From CAMDHY01 sp046156265 (GTDB lineage: Bacteria > Pseudomonadota > Alphaproteobacteria > Rhizobiales > Segnochrobactraceae): DNA of 64,000 bases. This document shows, in pieces, positions 8,939 through 17,961 of this stretch. The translations under genes were made by a program, and so were the position numbers. The notes under the pieces are model-generated. The model made no database searches and was not told the origin of the DNA. It worked only from the letters and a program-made list of their open reading frames with translations. The first letter of the stretch is position 1, and every line of letters starts with the position of its first letter. The stretch lies in NCBI RefSeq assembly GCF_046156265.1, contig NZ_JAWDIR010000001.1, positions 124,001-188,000 of the forward strand, given 5' to 3'.

Positions 8939-9774
8939 GCGGCTTCGTCCCGGCCGGCGGTGGGCGCGGCATCGGTGGCTGGCTCGTCTGCCTCGGCGGC
9001 ATCGTCTGGCGCGAGGCGCTGCGCTTCGTCCACCAGAAGGAGCGCTTCCTGTCGGCGCTGGTGCGCCCGCTCGTCTGGCTGTTCATCTTCGCCGCCGGCT
9101 TCCGCGCCGTGCTCGGCGTGTCGATCGAGCCGCCCTACCAGACCTACGTGCTCTACGAGGTCTACGTGACGCCCGGCCTCGTCGCGATGATCCAGCTGTT
9201 CAACGGCATGCAGTCGTCGCTGTCGATGGTCTACGACCGCGAGACCGGCACGATGCGCACGCTGCTCGTCAGCCCCTACCCGCGCTGGTATCTCTTGTCG
9301 TCGAAGCTGACGGCCGGCGTCGTCGTCTCGATCTTCCAGGTCTATGCCTTCCTGGCGATCGCCTGGTTCTGGGAGATCCGGCCGCCGTGGATCGGCTACC
9401 TCACCGTGCTGCCGGCGCTGGTGCTGTCGGGGCTGATGCTGGGCGCCCTCGGCCTCGTGCTGTCGTCGCTGATCAAGCAGCTCGAGAACTTCGCCGGCGT
9501 GATGAACTTCGTCATCTTCCCGATGTTCTTCGCCTCCTCGGCGCTCTATCCGCTGTGGCGGGTGCGCGAGGGCAGCGTGCTCCTCTACGACATCTGCCGC
9601 TTCAACCCCTTCACCTACGCCGTCGACCTCATCCGCTTCGCGCTCTACGGGCAGTTCAACCCCTTCGCCTTCGCCGTCGTGGCGGGCACGGCGGCGCTGT
9701 TCCTCACCATCGCCATCGTCGCCTATGATCCCTCGCGCGGCATGATGATGCGGCGTGGCGGCGGCGCGGGCTGA
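8935..9774 (+). CDS. lutF: ABC-2 type permease, PQQ-dehydrogenase-associated (LutF-like)
   Basis: A 279-residue inner-membrane protein with six predicted hydrophobic segments. GTMRTLLVSPYPRWYLLSSKL after the second segment is typical of ABC-2 permeases. RFNPFTYAVDLIRFALYGQ precedes the last segment, as in the TIGR03861-type family. The GTG at 8935 gives a GTGA overlap with the ATPase gene. The longer open frame to 8752 would run inside the ATPase gene and is not used. It forms the membrane part of the transporter with the upstream ATPase. Confidence 0.84.
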   Translation: MSGFVPAGGGRGIGGWLVCLGGIVWREALRFVHQKERFLSALVRPLVWLFIFAAGFRAVLGVSIEPPYQTYVLYEVYVTPGLVAMIQLFNGMQSSLSMVYDRETGTMRTLLVSPYPRWYLLSSKLTAGVVVSIFQVYAFLAIAWFWEIRPPWIGYLTVLPALVLSGLMLGALGLVLSSLIKQLENFAGVMNFVIFPMFFASSALYPLWRVREGSVLLYDICRFNPFTYAVDLIRFALYGQFNPFAFAVVAGTAALFLTIAIVAYDPSRGMMMRRGGGAG

Positions 9775-9818
9775 CGGCGAGCGAACAGCGACGCCACGAG
9801 AACAACACTGGAGGAAGC

Positions 9819-10475
9819 ATGCACAGCGCGCATTCCGGCGATCGTCCCCGGCGGTCCGGTCGGCTGGCGGCGATGGCACTCGCCGCCCTCGTCGCGGCGT
9901 CGTTCATCGCCGATCCCCGGCCGGTTGCCGCCGCAACGGGCGGCGACTGGCCGTGCATCCAGCGCAAGGTCGCGCGGCTGTCGATCGGCCAGATGTGGAG
10001 CGGGCCGCTCGTCGAGGGCGAATGGCAGGCCGACGCGGCGATCCGCGACCTCGCCCCGAAGCTCGCCTCGCGCCGCCTGCCGGTCGAGGAGGCCGCGCCG
10101 CTGATCGACGCCTTCGCGAGCACGGCGGGCGCCGACAAGGGGCAGCGGCTGGCGATGCTGTTCGCCGCCACCTTCGAGATCATCGACCGTGACCGCGCCT
10201 CGGTCGTCGCCGGCATCGAGCGCTATTCGAAGCGCCAGCAGGCGCTGGCCGCCAGGATCGGCGACGAGCACCTGAAGATCGCCGAGCTGAAGCGCTCCAG
10301 CGACGGCTCCAACCCGGCCCTCGACCGCATCGAGGATGCGGAGGTGGCGCTGAACTGGGACATGCGCATCTACGAGGAGCGCGAGCGCTCGCTCACCTAT
10401 GTCTGCGAGGTGCCGGTACTCTACGAGCAGCGTGCCTTCGCCATCGCCAAGCTGATCGAGGCGAAGCTCGACTGA
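9819..10475 (+). CDS. Exported protein of unknown function at the end of the lut-like operon (LutG-like position)
   Basis: A 218-residue protein with an N-terminal export signal (hydrophobic stretch LAAMALAALVAASFIADPRP). The mature part begins with DWPCIQRKVARLSIGQMWSG and is largely helical and charged, with a second cysteine near the C-terminus (TYVCEVPVLYEQ). Those two Cys could form a disulfide. An exported protein occupies this position in lut/PQQ-associated clusters (LutG in Methylorubrum). No enzymatic or metal-binding motif is visible, and no EF-hand was found. GGAGG precedes the ATG. Function unknown. Confidence 0.75.
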   Translation: MHSAHSGDRPRRSGRLAAMALAALVAASFIADPRPVAAATGGDWPCIQRKVARLSIGQMWSGPLVEGEWQADAAIRDLAPKLASRRLPVEEAAPLIDAFASTAGADKGQRLAMLFAATFEIIDRDRASVVAGIERYSKRQQALAARIGDEHLKIAELKRSSDGSNPALDRIEDAEVALNWDMRIYEERERSLTYVCEVPVLYEQRAFAIAKLIEAKLD

Positions 10476-10493
10476 CGCGACTGAAGGATTGAC

Positions 10494-10517
10494 GGGCGGC
10501 GAACCGCGCCGCCGCCC
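10494..10517. terminator. Candidate hairpin between convergent genes
   Basis: A perfect 8-bp stem GGGCGGCG/CGCCGCCC encloses an 8-base loop between the convergent ends of the lut-like operon and the aquaporin gene. There is no T-tract, so intrinsic termination is uncertain. Confidence 0.35.
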
Positions 10518-10532
10518 GGGTCTCGCCGCTGC

Positions 10533-11243
10533 TCAGGTGTCGGCTTCCAGCAGGCCGGAGCCGAACAGGATGCCGGCGACGCCGGCGCCGATCAGCGGCG
10601 CGATGATGAACAGCCAGATCTGCGCGAGCGCCGTCGGGTTGGTGGCGACGCCGACGATCGCCGGGCCGAGCGAGCGGGCCGGGTTGACCGATACGCCGGT
10701 GACGTTGATGCCGACGATGTGGATGACGACGAGCGTCAGGCCGATGGCGATGCCGGCGAGCCCGGTGATGTGCTGGGAGTTGCACTTCTGCGTCACGCCG
10801 AGGATGCAGACGAGGAACAGGAAGGTCGCCACCACCTCGAAGATGAAGGCGGAGACGACGTTGTACTCGCCGAGATAGCCCGTGCCCCAGCCGTTCTGGC
10901 CGAGCCCGCCGCTCCAGCCAGACGCCTTTCCTGACAGGATGACGTAGAGCACCACCGCGCCGGCGATGGCGCCGAGCACCTGGGCGATGACGTACTGGAC
11001 GAAGTCGCCGACCGACATGCGCCCGGCGAGCAGGACGCCGAAGGAGACGGCCGGATTGACGTGGCAGCCCGAGACCGGGCCGATGCCGTAGGCCATCGCG
11101 ACGATGGCGAGGCCGAAGGCAAACGCGATGCCGAGCACGTCGATCGACGTCGGCCCGGTACCCATGCCGGCGATGACGGCCGCACCACAGCCGAACAGCA
11201 CGAGCGTGAAGGTGCCGATGAACTCGGCGAGAGGCTTCTTCAT
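10533..11243 (-). CDS. aqpZ: Aquaporin (AqpZ-like MIP channel)
   Basis: A 236-residue membrane protein of the major intrinsic protein family with six transmembrane segments and both NPA boxes (GCHVNPAVSFG and GVSVNPARSLGP). The Arg after the second NPA is the selectivity-filter arginine. It begins MKKPLAEFIGTFTLVLFGCG, a typical AqpZ start, and its length (236) is normal for a water channel. It is a single gene convergent with the lut-like operon and unrelated to it. Water rather than glycerol transport is inferred from the overall similarity to AqpZ. Confidence 0.93.
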   Translation of the reverse strand: MKKPLAEFIGTFTLVLFGCGAAVIAGMGTGPTSIDVLGIAFAFGLAIVAMAYGIGPVSGCHVNPAVSFGVLLAGRMSVGDFVQYVIAQVLGAIAGAVVLYVILSGKASGWSGGLGQNGWGTGYLGEYNVVSAFIFEVVATFLFLVCILGVTQKCNSQHITGLAGIAIGLTLVVIHIVGINVTGVSVNPARSLGPAIVGVATNPTALAQIWLFIIAPLIGAGVAGILFGSGLLEADT

Positions 11244-11410
11244 GATGCGAGTCCCCCGACTCCCGCGGATGATCCGCTGGTCGCGACTTCGGAGCGGGGT
11301 TCGACGAAAGTCGAATCAATGTCGGGTGATGCGGCGGCGCGGTGCCGCCGCCGGACGCCCGTGGCCGGGTGCCGTCGCGCGACGGTCGCCGCGCGGCCCT
11401 CTGCGCCGCC

Positions 11411-14083
11411 TCAGCCGGCGATCTTGGAGAAGTCGGCCACCGTCAGCGTCGCGTCGCGGATCTCGTTCAGCAGCGTCAGCCGGTTCTCGCGCACCGACCT
11501 GTCGTCGGCGTTGACGAGGATGCCTTCGAAGAACGTGTCCACCGGCGCGCGCAGGCTCGCGAGCGCGGCCATGGCCGCGGCGAAGTCCTCGCGCGCCACG
11601 GCGTCGGCCGCCGTCGCCTTGGCGGCGACGATCGCCTCGAACAGCGCCTTCTCCGCCGGCTCGACGAGGCGGGCCGGATCGGCGGGGCCGTCGAAGGCGC
11701 GGCCGTCCTTCTTCTCCTCGATGCGCAGGATGTTCGCGGCGCGGCGGGTACCCGCGAGCAGGTTCTTGCCATCCTCAGTCTCGAGGAATTTGCCGAGCGC
11801 CTCGACCCGCTTGACGACGAGCACGAGGTCGTCCTGCGGGCGGGGGGCGGTGGAGGCCATACCAATCGCGGTCGACGCCGAAGGCGCACCTTGCGGGACG
11901 CTGATGGATTCGTCCCCTTCCCCCGCGCGGGGGGAGGGTTTCCGCACTTCCGTTGAGGTGCTGACTGTAGCGATCGCAGTTGACGCTGAAGAGGTGGCTC
12001 CGTCCGGGAAGCGAATTGTTGCGTCCCGCCCTCCCTCGATCGCGAGGCGCCACTCGCCGAGGGCGAACACAGCGTCCACGAGGTCATGCCGCGCCCCCTG
12101 CTCGCGGATCTGGACCTTCAAGCGGTCAGCGAGGAAGGCGAGTAGCTGACGATAAATATAGCGCACCAGAGTATTCAGTTCATTATCGCTTTCTGGCGGG
12201 CTTGGAAGCTTTATATATTCCGCGCCATTCTCGGATATCGCCCCAAAGAAATAGTATGCACGAATCCCATCAAGCCATTCGAGTCGCGCGCGAATTAACT
12301 GAAGAGAAACTGATCTACGTTTGCCTTCCAGAACATCGTCTGGGTCCGATTCATCCAGATCGGGGTTGCCCATCTGCGCCGCGCTCGCAGCTTCGCCGTG
12401 CGCGTCAAGAAGGCCGTCGAAATTCAGCAGAGTTTTCAAAGGCGGTTGCCACCAGTCCGCGGGATGCTCACCGCGCGACTGATCATAGTAGTCAGCAACA
12501 CCAGAATATCCATCGATCGGCCGAAATGAACCAGAGATATAGGTGAAAATCGAAAGCCTGATCAATGAAAACAAATCGACACTGAGGTCATTCGTGACTA
12601 AGAGATTGTCCCATCCGAGTCCCGCGCGTCGCAGAGCATAGGGATCCCTACTCCCCGTCGGCTTCTCGTCGATCGCCCAGAAGCCGACGAGCATGTCGAG
12701 CTTGTCGGCGAGCGCCACCGCCACCGAGACCGGCGCTGTCGGCACGGAGTCGGACGGCCCCTGGGGCTTGTAGTGCTCCTCGATCGCCGCGGCGACTTGC
12801 GGGTCCTCGCCCTGCTTCTCGGCATAATGCCGGCCCATGTGGCCCTGCAACTCGGGGAACTCGCCGACCATCTCGGTCGCGAGGTCCGCCTTGGCGAGCC
12901 GGGCGGCGCGCTCCGCCTTGTCGGGATCGGCACCGACCAAGGGCGCGAGCTCCCGCGCCAACCGGGCGATGCGCTCGACGCGCTCGAACTGCGTGCCGAG
13001 CTTCTCGTGGAAGGTGACGGACTTGAGCTTTTCGAGCCGCGTCTCGAGCGGCAGCTTCAGGTCCGTCTCGTAGAAGAAGCGGGCGTCCGACAGGCGCGCC
13101 CGCACGACGCGCTCGTTGCCGGCGACGATCGCCTTGCCGCCGTCCTTCGCCTCGATGTTGGCCGTCAGCACGAAGCGCTCGGCGAGCCGGCCGGTCGCCG
13201 GATCGCGCAGCACGAAGCACTTCTGGTTCGCCCGGATGGTCGAGCGGATCACCGCGTCGGGGATCTGAAGGAACGCCTTGTCGAAGGAGCCGACCAGCAC
13301 CACCGGCCACTCGACGAGGCCGGCGACCTCTTCCAGCAGCCCCTCGTCCTCGACGAGCTCGAGCCCCAGCGCGAAGGCGCGGTCGCGGGCGTCGTGCAGG
13401 ATGATGTCCTTGCGGCGGTCGGCGTCGAGCACGACGTGCGCCTTGTCGAGCTTCGTCACATAGTCGTCGAAGCGGCGCACGGTGATCGCCGCCGGCGCGT
13501 GGAAGCGGTGGCCGTACGTGGTGTTGCCGGAGGCGACGCCGGGCACCTCGACGATCACCACGTCCGGCTCCTCGGTCTCCGGCCCGAAGGTGCAGAGGAT
13601 CGAGTGCAGCGGCCGGACCCAGCGCAGCGCGCCGGCCTCGGCCGAGGCGTCGCCCCAGCGCATCGACTTCGGCCACGGGAAGGCGCGCACCACCGACGGC
13701 ACGATCTCGGCCAGCACATCCGTCGCCTCGCGGCCGGCCTTCTTCGTGCGGGCGACGTAGAACTCGCCCTTCTTGGCGTCCGTGACGATCTCGGCCTGGT
13801 CGAGCGAGGTGAGCCCCGCCGCCTTCAGGAAGCCGGCGACGGCCTGCTCGGGCGCGCCGACGCGCGGCCCCTTGCGCTCCTCCTCGACGTCCTTCGAGCG
13901 CACCGGCACGCCGGTGACGCGTAGGGCGAGCCGCCGCGGCGTGGCGTAGGCGACGGCGTTCTCGTAGGCGAGGCCGGCGGCGACCAGGCCGTCGGTCACC
14001 AGCGCCTTCAGGTCGGCCGCCGCCCGCCGCTGCATGCGCGCCGGGATTTCTTCGGAGAACAGTTCGAGCAGGAGTTCGGGCAT
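11411..14083 (-). CDS. glyS: Glycyl-tRNA synthetase beta subunit, enlarged by two internal insertions
   Basis: Start MPELLLELFSEEIPARMQ at 14083 is the standard GlyS N-terminus, and the protein ends normally (DATLTVADFSKIAG). At 890 residues it is well above the usual length of about 700. Family sequence continues to DPYALRRAGLG and resumes at LLAFLADRLKVQIREQGARHD. The roughly 150 residues between (about 12150-12640) are low-GC and unlike the short linker normally there. A second insert after EWRLAIEGG (about 11860-12010) carries a palindromic repeat copy encoding KPSPRAGEG, flanked by imperfect direct repeats. The reading frame stays open throughout. GlyS forms the alpha2beta2 enzyme with GlyQ, encoded at 16859-17845 rather than next door. 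Confidence 0.92.
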   Translation of the reverse strand: MPELLLELFSEEIPARMQRRAAADLKALVTDGLVAAGLAYENAVAYATPRRLALRVTGVPVRSKDVEEERKGPRVGAPEQAVAGFLKAAGLTSLDQAEIVTDAKKGEFYVARTKKAGREATDVLAEIVPSVVRAFPWPKSMRWGDASAEAGALRWVRPLHSILCTFGPETEEPDVVIVEVPGVASGNTTYGHRFHAPAAITVRRFDDYVTKLDKAHVVLDADRRKDIILHDARDRAFALGLELVEDEGLLEEVAGLVEWPVVLVGSFDKAFLQIPDAVIRSTIRANQKCFVLRDPATGRLAERFVLTANIEAKDGGKAIVAGNERVVRARLSDARFFYETDLKLPLETRLEKLKSVTFHEKLGTQFERVERIARLARELAPLVGADPDKAERAARLAKADLATEMVGEFPELQGHMGRHYAEKQGEDPQVAAAIEEHYKPQGPSDSVPTAPVSVAVALADKLDMLVGFWAIDEKPTGSRDPYALRRAGLGWDNLLVTNDLSVDLFSLIRLSIFTYISGSFRPIDGYSGVADYYDQSRGEHPADWWQPPLKTLLNFDGLLDAHGEAASAAQMGNPDLDESDPDDVLEGKRRSVSLQLIRARLEWLDGIRAYYFFGAISENGAEYIKLPSPPESDNELNTLVRYIYRQLLAFLADRLKVQIREQGARHDLVDAVFALGEWRLAIEGGRDATIRFPDGATSSASTAIATVSTSTEVRKPSPRAGEGDESISVPQGAPSASTAIGMASTAPRPQDDLVLVVKRVEALGKFLETEDGKNLLAGTRRAANILRIEEKKDGRAFDGPADPARLVEPAEKALFEAIVAAKATAADAVAREDFAAAMAALASLRAPVDTFFEGILVNADDRSVRENRLTLLNEIRDATLTVADFSKIAG
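11860..12010 (-). repeat. Palindromic repeat with flanking direct repeats inserted in frame in glyS
   Basis: The core, 11914-11944, reads as a palindrome of C-run, GCGC, G-run, the same family as the repeats in cobN. Imperfect direct repeats of about 22 bases flank it (starting ATCGCGGTCGACG near 11873 and ATCGCAGTTGACG near 11973). In glyS it encodes a Ser/Thr/Ala-rich linker with two similar segments (SSASTAIATVST and PSASTAIGMAST). Confidence 0.6.
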
Positions 14084-14392
14084 GGCACCGGTCGACGCGT
14101 GTGGAGGGCGGACGCGACGCCGCTCGACACGAGCGGAGCCGGCCATGACAAGAGGCAAAGGCGCCGCTCTTGTAGAGCAACCGCCGGCCCGTGTCCCCGC
14201 GTCGGCATAGGCGATGGCGGCGGTCGGTTTCAAGGCCGCCGCCGGTCGCGGCCCACCGCCGCCCCGCAGAACCCTGGGACCAATGGCACATTGGGCTTGC
14301 CCAATCGTGTTCCGACAGCCCTTGAGATGCCATCGCGAGCCACTAGGATCGCGCCCGGTGCAGAGGCTCGGGGACACAACAACGGAGGCGCG
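14084..14392. other. Intergenic region between divergent glyS and hydrolase genes
   Basis: About 310 bases with no convincing coding sequence. No RNA gene, repeat or clear promoter could be assigned. It must contain the promoters for glyS (minus) and for the hydrolase/diguanylate cyclase pair (plus). Confidence 0.4.
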
Positions 14393-15196
14393 ATGCGCTC
14401 CGCCGACCGCGCTCGATTCGAGCTCCTGCATGGCCGCGTCACCGGCGAAGGCAGGGAGATCGCCGTGCTGTCGCACGGTTTCGGCACCGACCAGAGCGCC
14501 TGGGATGCGCTGCGGCCGTGGTTCGAGGCGCGCTACCGCGTCGTCTCCTTCGATCTCGCCGGCTCGGGTCCCGATGGCTATGCGGGCTACGACCCGCGCC
14601 GCCACAACTCCCTCTACGGCTTCGCCGACGACCTGCTCGAGATCTTCGACGAGCTCGGGATCGAGCGCTGCGTCTATGTCGGCCATTCCGTCAGCGGCAT
14701 GATCGGCGCCGCCGCCGCGGTGACGCGGCCCGAGGCGTTCCGCCGGCTCGTGATGATCGGCGCCTCGCCGCGCTACCTCAACGAGCCCGGCTACACCGGC
14801 GGCTTCGAGCAGCAGGACCTCGACGAACTGCACGACGCGATGGCGGCGAACTTCCAGGCCTGGGGCGCCGGTTTCGCCCCCGTCGTCGTCGGCGTCAGCG
14901 ACCGGGCCGCCGTGCACGAGTTCTCGCGCACCCTCTTCCAGATGCGCCCGGACGTGGCGCTCGCGGTGTCCAGGACGATCTTCCAGTCGGACATGCGCCA
15001 GGTCGCGAGCCGCCTCGACCGGCCGACGAACCTCATCCAGACCCGCAGCGACGTCGCGGTGCCGACGGAGGTCGCCGAGTGGCTGCGGGGGCATATCGAC
15101 GGCGCCAGCCTCGATATCGTCGATGCCGTCGGCCACCTTCCGCACATGACCGCCCCGGACGAAGTGGTACGCGCGCTCGAACAGCGTCTTGCGTGA
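14393..15196 (+). CDS. Alpha/beta hydrolase, RsbQ-like
   Basis: A 267-residue cytoplasmic hydrolase. The nucleophile elbow is GHSVSG (Ser99), the acid is probably Asp220 (QTRSDVAVP) and the His is in VGHLPHM (His248). HGFGTDQSAW is the oxyanion-loop region. The pattern is that of RsbQ/KAI2-type hydrolases rather than typical esterases. The next gene encodes a sensor-type diguanylate cyclase, which fits the known pairing of RsbQ-like hydrolases with a sensory partner (RsbP in Bacillus). The ATG at 14393 follows an AACGGAGG site. The small-molecule substrate is unknown. Confidence 0.82.
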   Translation: MRSADRARFELLHGRVTGEGREIAVLSHGFGTDQSAWDALRPWFEARYRVVSFDLAGSGPDGYAGYDPRRHNSLYGFADDLLEIFDELGIERCVYVGHSVSGMIGAAAAVTRPEAFRRLVMIGASPRYLNEPGYTGGFEQQDLDELHDAMAANFQAWGAGFAPVVVGVSDRAAVHEFSRTLFQMRPDVALAVSRTIFQSDMRQVASRLDRPTNLIQTRSDVAVPTEVAEWLRGHIDGASLDIVDAVGHLPHMTAPDEVVRALEQRLA

Positions 15197-15210
15197 ACCG
15201 GAGCGACGGC

Positions 15211-16572
<1,362 letters not shown>

Positions 16573-16610
16573 GGGGGCAGCTATCCGAACCGGCGGCGTC
16601 GCGCCGAGCC

Positions 16611-16859
16611 TCAACCGGGCAGCCCGTTCGCTCCGTATCCGAGGATGGCGTCACTGGAGCGCTCGTCGAGGACGGGAAGCGACGCGCAGTGCTCCCCGAT
16701 CGCCAGGACCTCCGTCAGCAACGCCTCATCCCGGGCCTGGAGTCTCGCCGCGCGTTCGCGCAAGGCCGTGAGGACGACCTGGGGCACCGTCTCGCCAGTC
16801 ATCGCCGCGATCTCGCGGGCCAGTCGCTCGGCTTCGGGATCTCGGATCGTCAGCGCCAT
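16611..16859 (-). CDS. Orphan VapB-type antitoxin (Rv0623/PSK family)
   Basis: An 82-residue protein beginning MALTIRDPEAERLAREIA and ending DERSSDAILGYGANGLPG, both typical of the Rv0623-like antitoxins that pair with VapC PIN toxins. Its ATG overlaps the TGA of glyQ (ATGA), so it is probably translated from the glyQ message. No PIN-domain toxin follows; the next gene downstream is the convergent diguanylate cyclase, 38 bp away. It is therefore an orphan antitoxin or the remnant of a lost pair. Confidence 0.82.
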   Translation of the reverse strand: MALTIRDPEAERLAREIAAMTGETVPQVVLTALRERAARLQARDEALLTEVLAIGEHCASLPVLDERSSDAILGYGANGLPG

Positions 16860-17845
16860 CACGCCACCCCTCCGCCGGCCTCCGTCGCCAGCCAGGCCTC
16901 GCCGCAGGCGCGCGCCAGCGTGCGGACGCGCAGGATGTAGCTCTGCCGCTCCGTCACCGAGATGACGCCGCGGGCGTCGAGCAGGTTGAACAGGTGCGAG
17001 GCCTTGATGCACTGGTCGTAGGCCGGCAGCGCCAGCAGGTGGCGGCGCGAGGCACCCTCGCCGCTCCAGCCGGCCTCGACGAGGCGGCCGCACTCGGCCT
17101 CGGCGTCCTGGAAGTGCTTCAGCAGCGCCTCGGTGTCGGCGTGCTCGAAATTGTAGCGGGAGAACTCCTGCTCGGCCTGCAGGAAGACGTCACCGTAGCT
17201 GATCTTCTCAGCCCCCTCGCGGCCGTTGAAGTTGAGGTCGTAGACGTTCTCGACGCCCTGCACGTACATGGCGAGGCGCTCGAGGCCGTAGGTGAGCTCG
17301 CCGGAAACGGGCGCGCACTCGAAGCCGGCGACCTGCTGGAAGTAGGTGAACTGCGACACCTCCATGCCGTCGCACCAGCACTCCCACCCGAGCCCCCAGG
17401 CGCCGAGCGTCGGGCTCTCCCAGTCGTCCTCGACGAAGCGGACGTCGTGCAACAACGGGTCGATGCCGATGGCGGCGAGGCTCTGGAGATAGAGGTCCTG
17501 CAGGTCCGCCGGCGACGGCTTCAGGATCACCTGGAACTGGTAGTAGTGCTGGAGGCGGTTGGGGTTCTCGCCGTAGCGACCGTCCTTCGGCCGTCGCGAG
17601 GGCTGCACGTAGGCGGCCTTCCACGGCCGCGGCCCGAGCGAGCGCAGCGTCGTCGCCGGATGGAAGGTGCCGGCGCCGACCTCCATGTCATAGGGCTGCA
17701 GCACCGCGCAGCCCCGCTCCGCCCAGAACCGCTGCAGCGTCAGGATCAACCCCTGGAACGAGCGGGCGGGGTTCATCGGGTCGAGAGCCTTGGGGTCGCG
17801 ATCTTGGGGGGCGGGCGTGTCGGATGCGAGTGCTGCGGCGGCCAT
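16859..17845 (-). CDS. glyQ: Glycyl-tRNA synthetase alpha subunit
   Basis: A 328-residue catalytic subunit of the bacterial alpha2beta2 glycyl-tRNA synthetase. Characteristic stretches are SFQGLILTLQRFWAERGC, QPYDMEVGAGTFHPATTLR, QPSRRPKDGRYGENPNRLQ and GLGWECWCDGMEVSQFTYFQ. The ATG at 17845 has GGGAG just upstream. The first roughly 24 residues are an unconserved extension, and the family sequence begins around MNPARSFQG. The glyS gene is about 2.8 kb away on the same strand, with two plus-strand genes in between. The stop overlaps the start of an antitoxin gene. Confidence 0.94.
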   Translation of the reverse strand: MAAAALASDTPAPQDRDPKALDPMNPARSFQGLILTLQRFWAERGCAVLQPYDMEVGAGTFHPATTLRSLGPRPWKAAYVQPSRRPKDGRYGENPNRLQHYYQFQVILKPSPADLQDLYLQSLAAIGIDPLLHDVRFVEDDWESPTLGAWGLGWECWCDGMEVSQFTYFQQVAGFECAPVSGELTYGLERLAMYVQGVENVYDLNFNGREGAEKISYGDVFLQAEQEFSRYNFEHADTEALLKHFQDAEAECGRLVEAGWSGEGASRRHLLALPAYDQCIKASHLFNLLDARGVISVTERQSYILRVRTLARACGEAWLATEAGGGVA

Positions 17846-17961
17846 GCGGGTCTCCCGGCGGGACGCCAAGGCGCTCCCGGCGAAGGAAAGCCGCCCCCGG
17901 CGAAGGGTCGCGACAGTTATGCGGCAGGGCGGCGGGGGTCAAGGCGGCGGGGGGCGCCCCC

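Noticed and set aside
5769..10475. Search for EF-hand (lanmodulin-like) motifs in the lut-like cluster
   Set aside because: No DxDxDG-type loop was seen in any of the five proteins.
12773..13924. A 383-residue plus-strand frame
   Set aside because: Antisense of glyS with shadow-like composition (LLDRRGDLRVLALLLG...).
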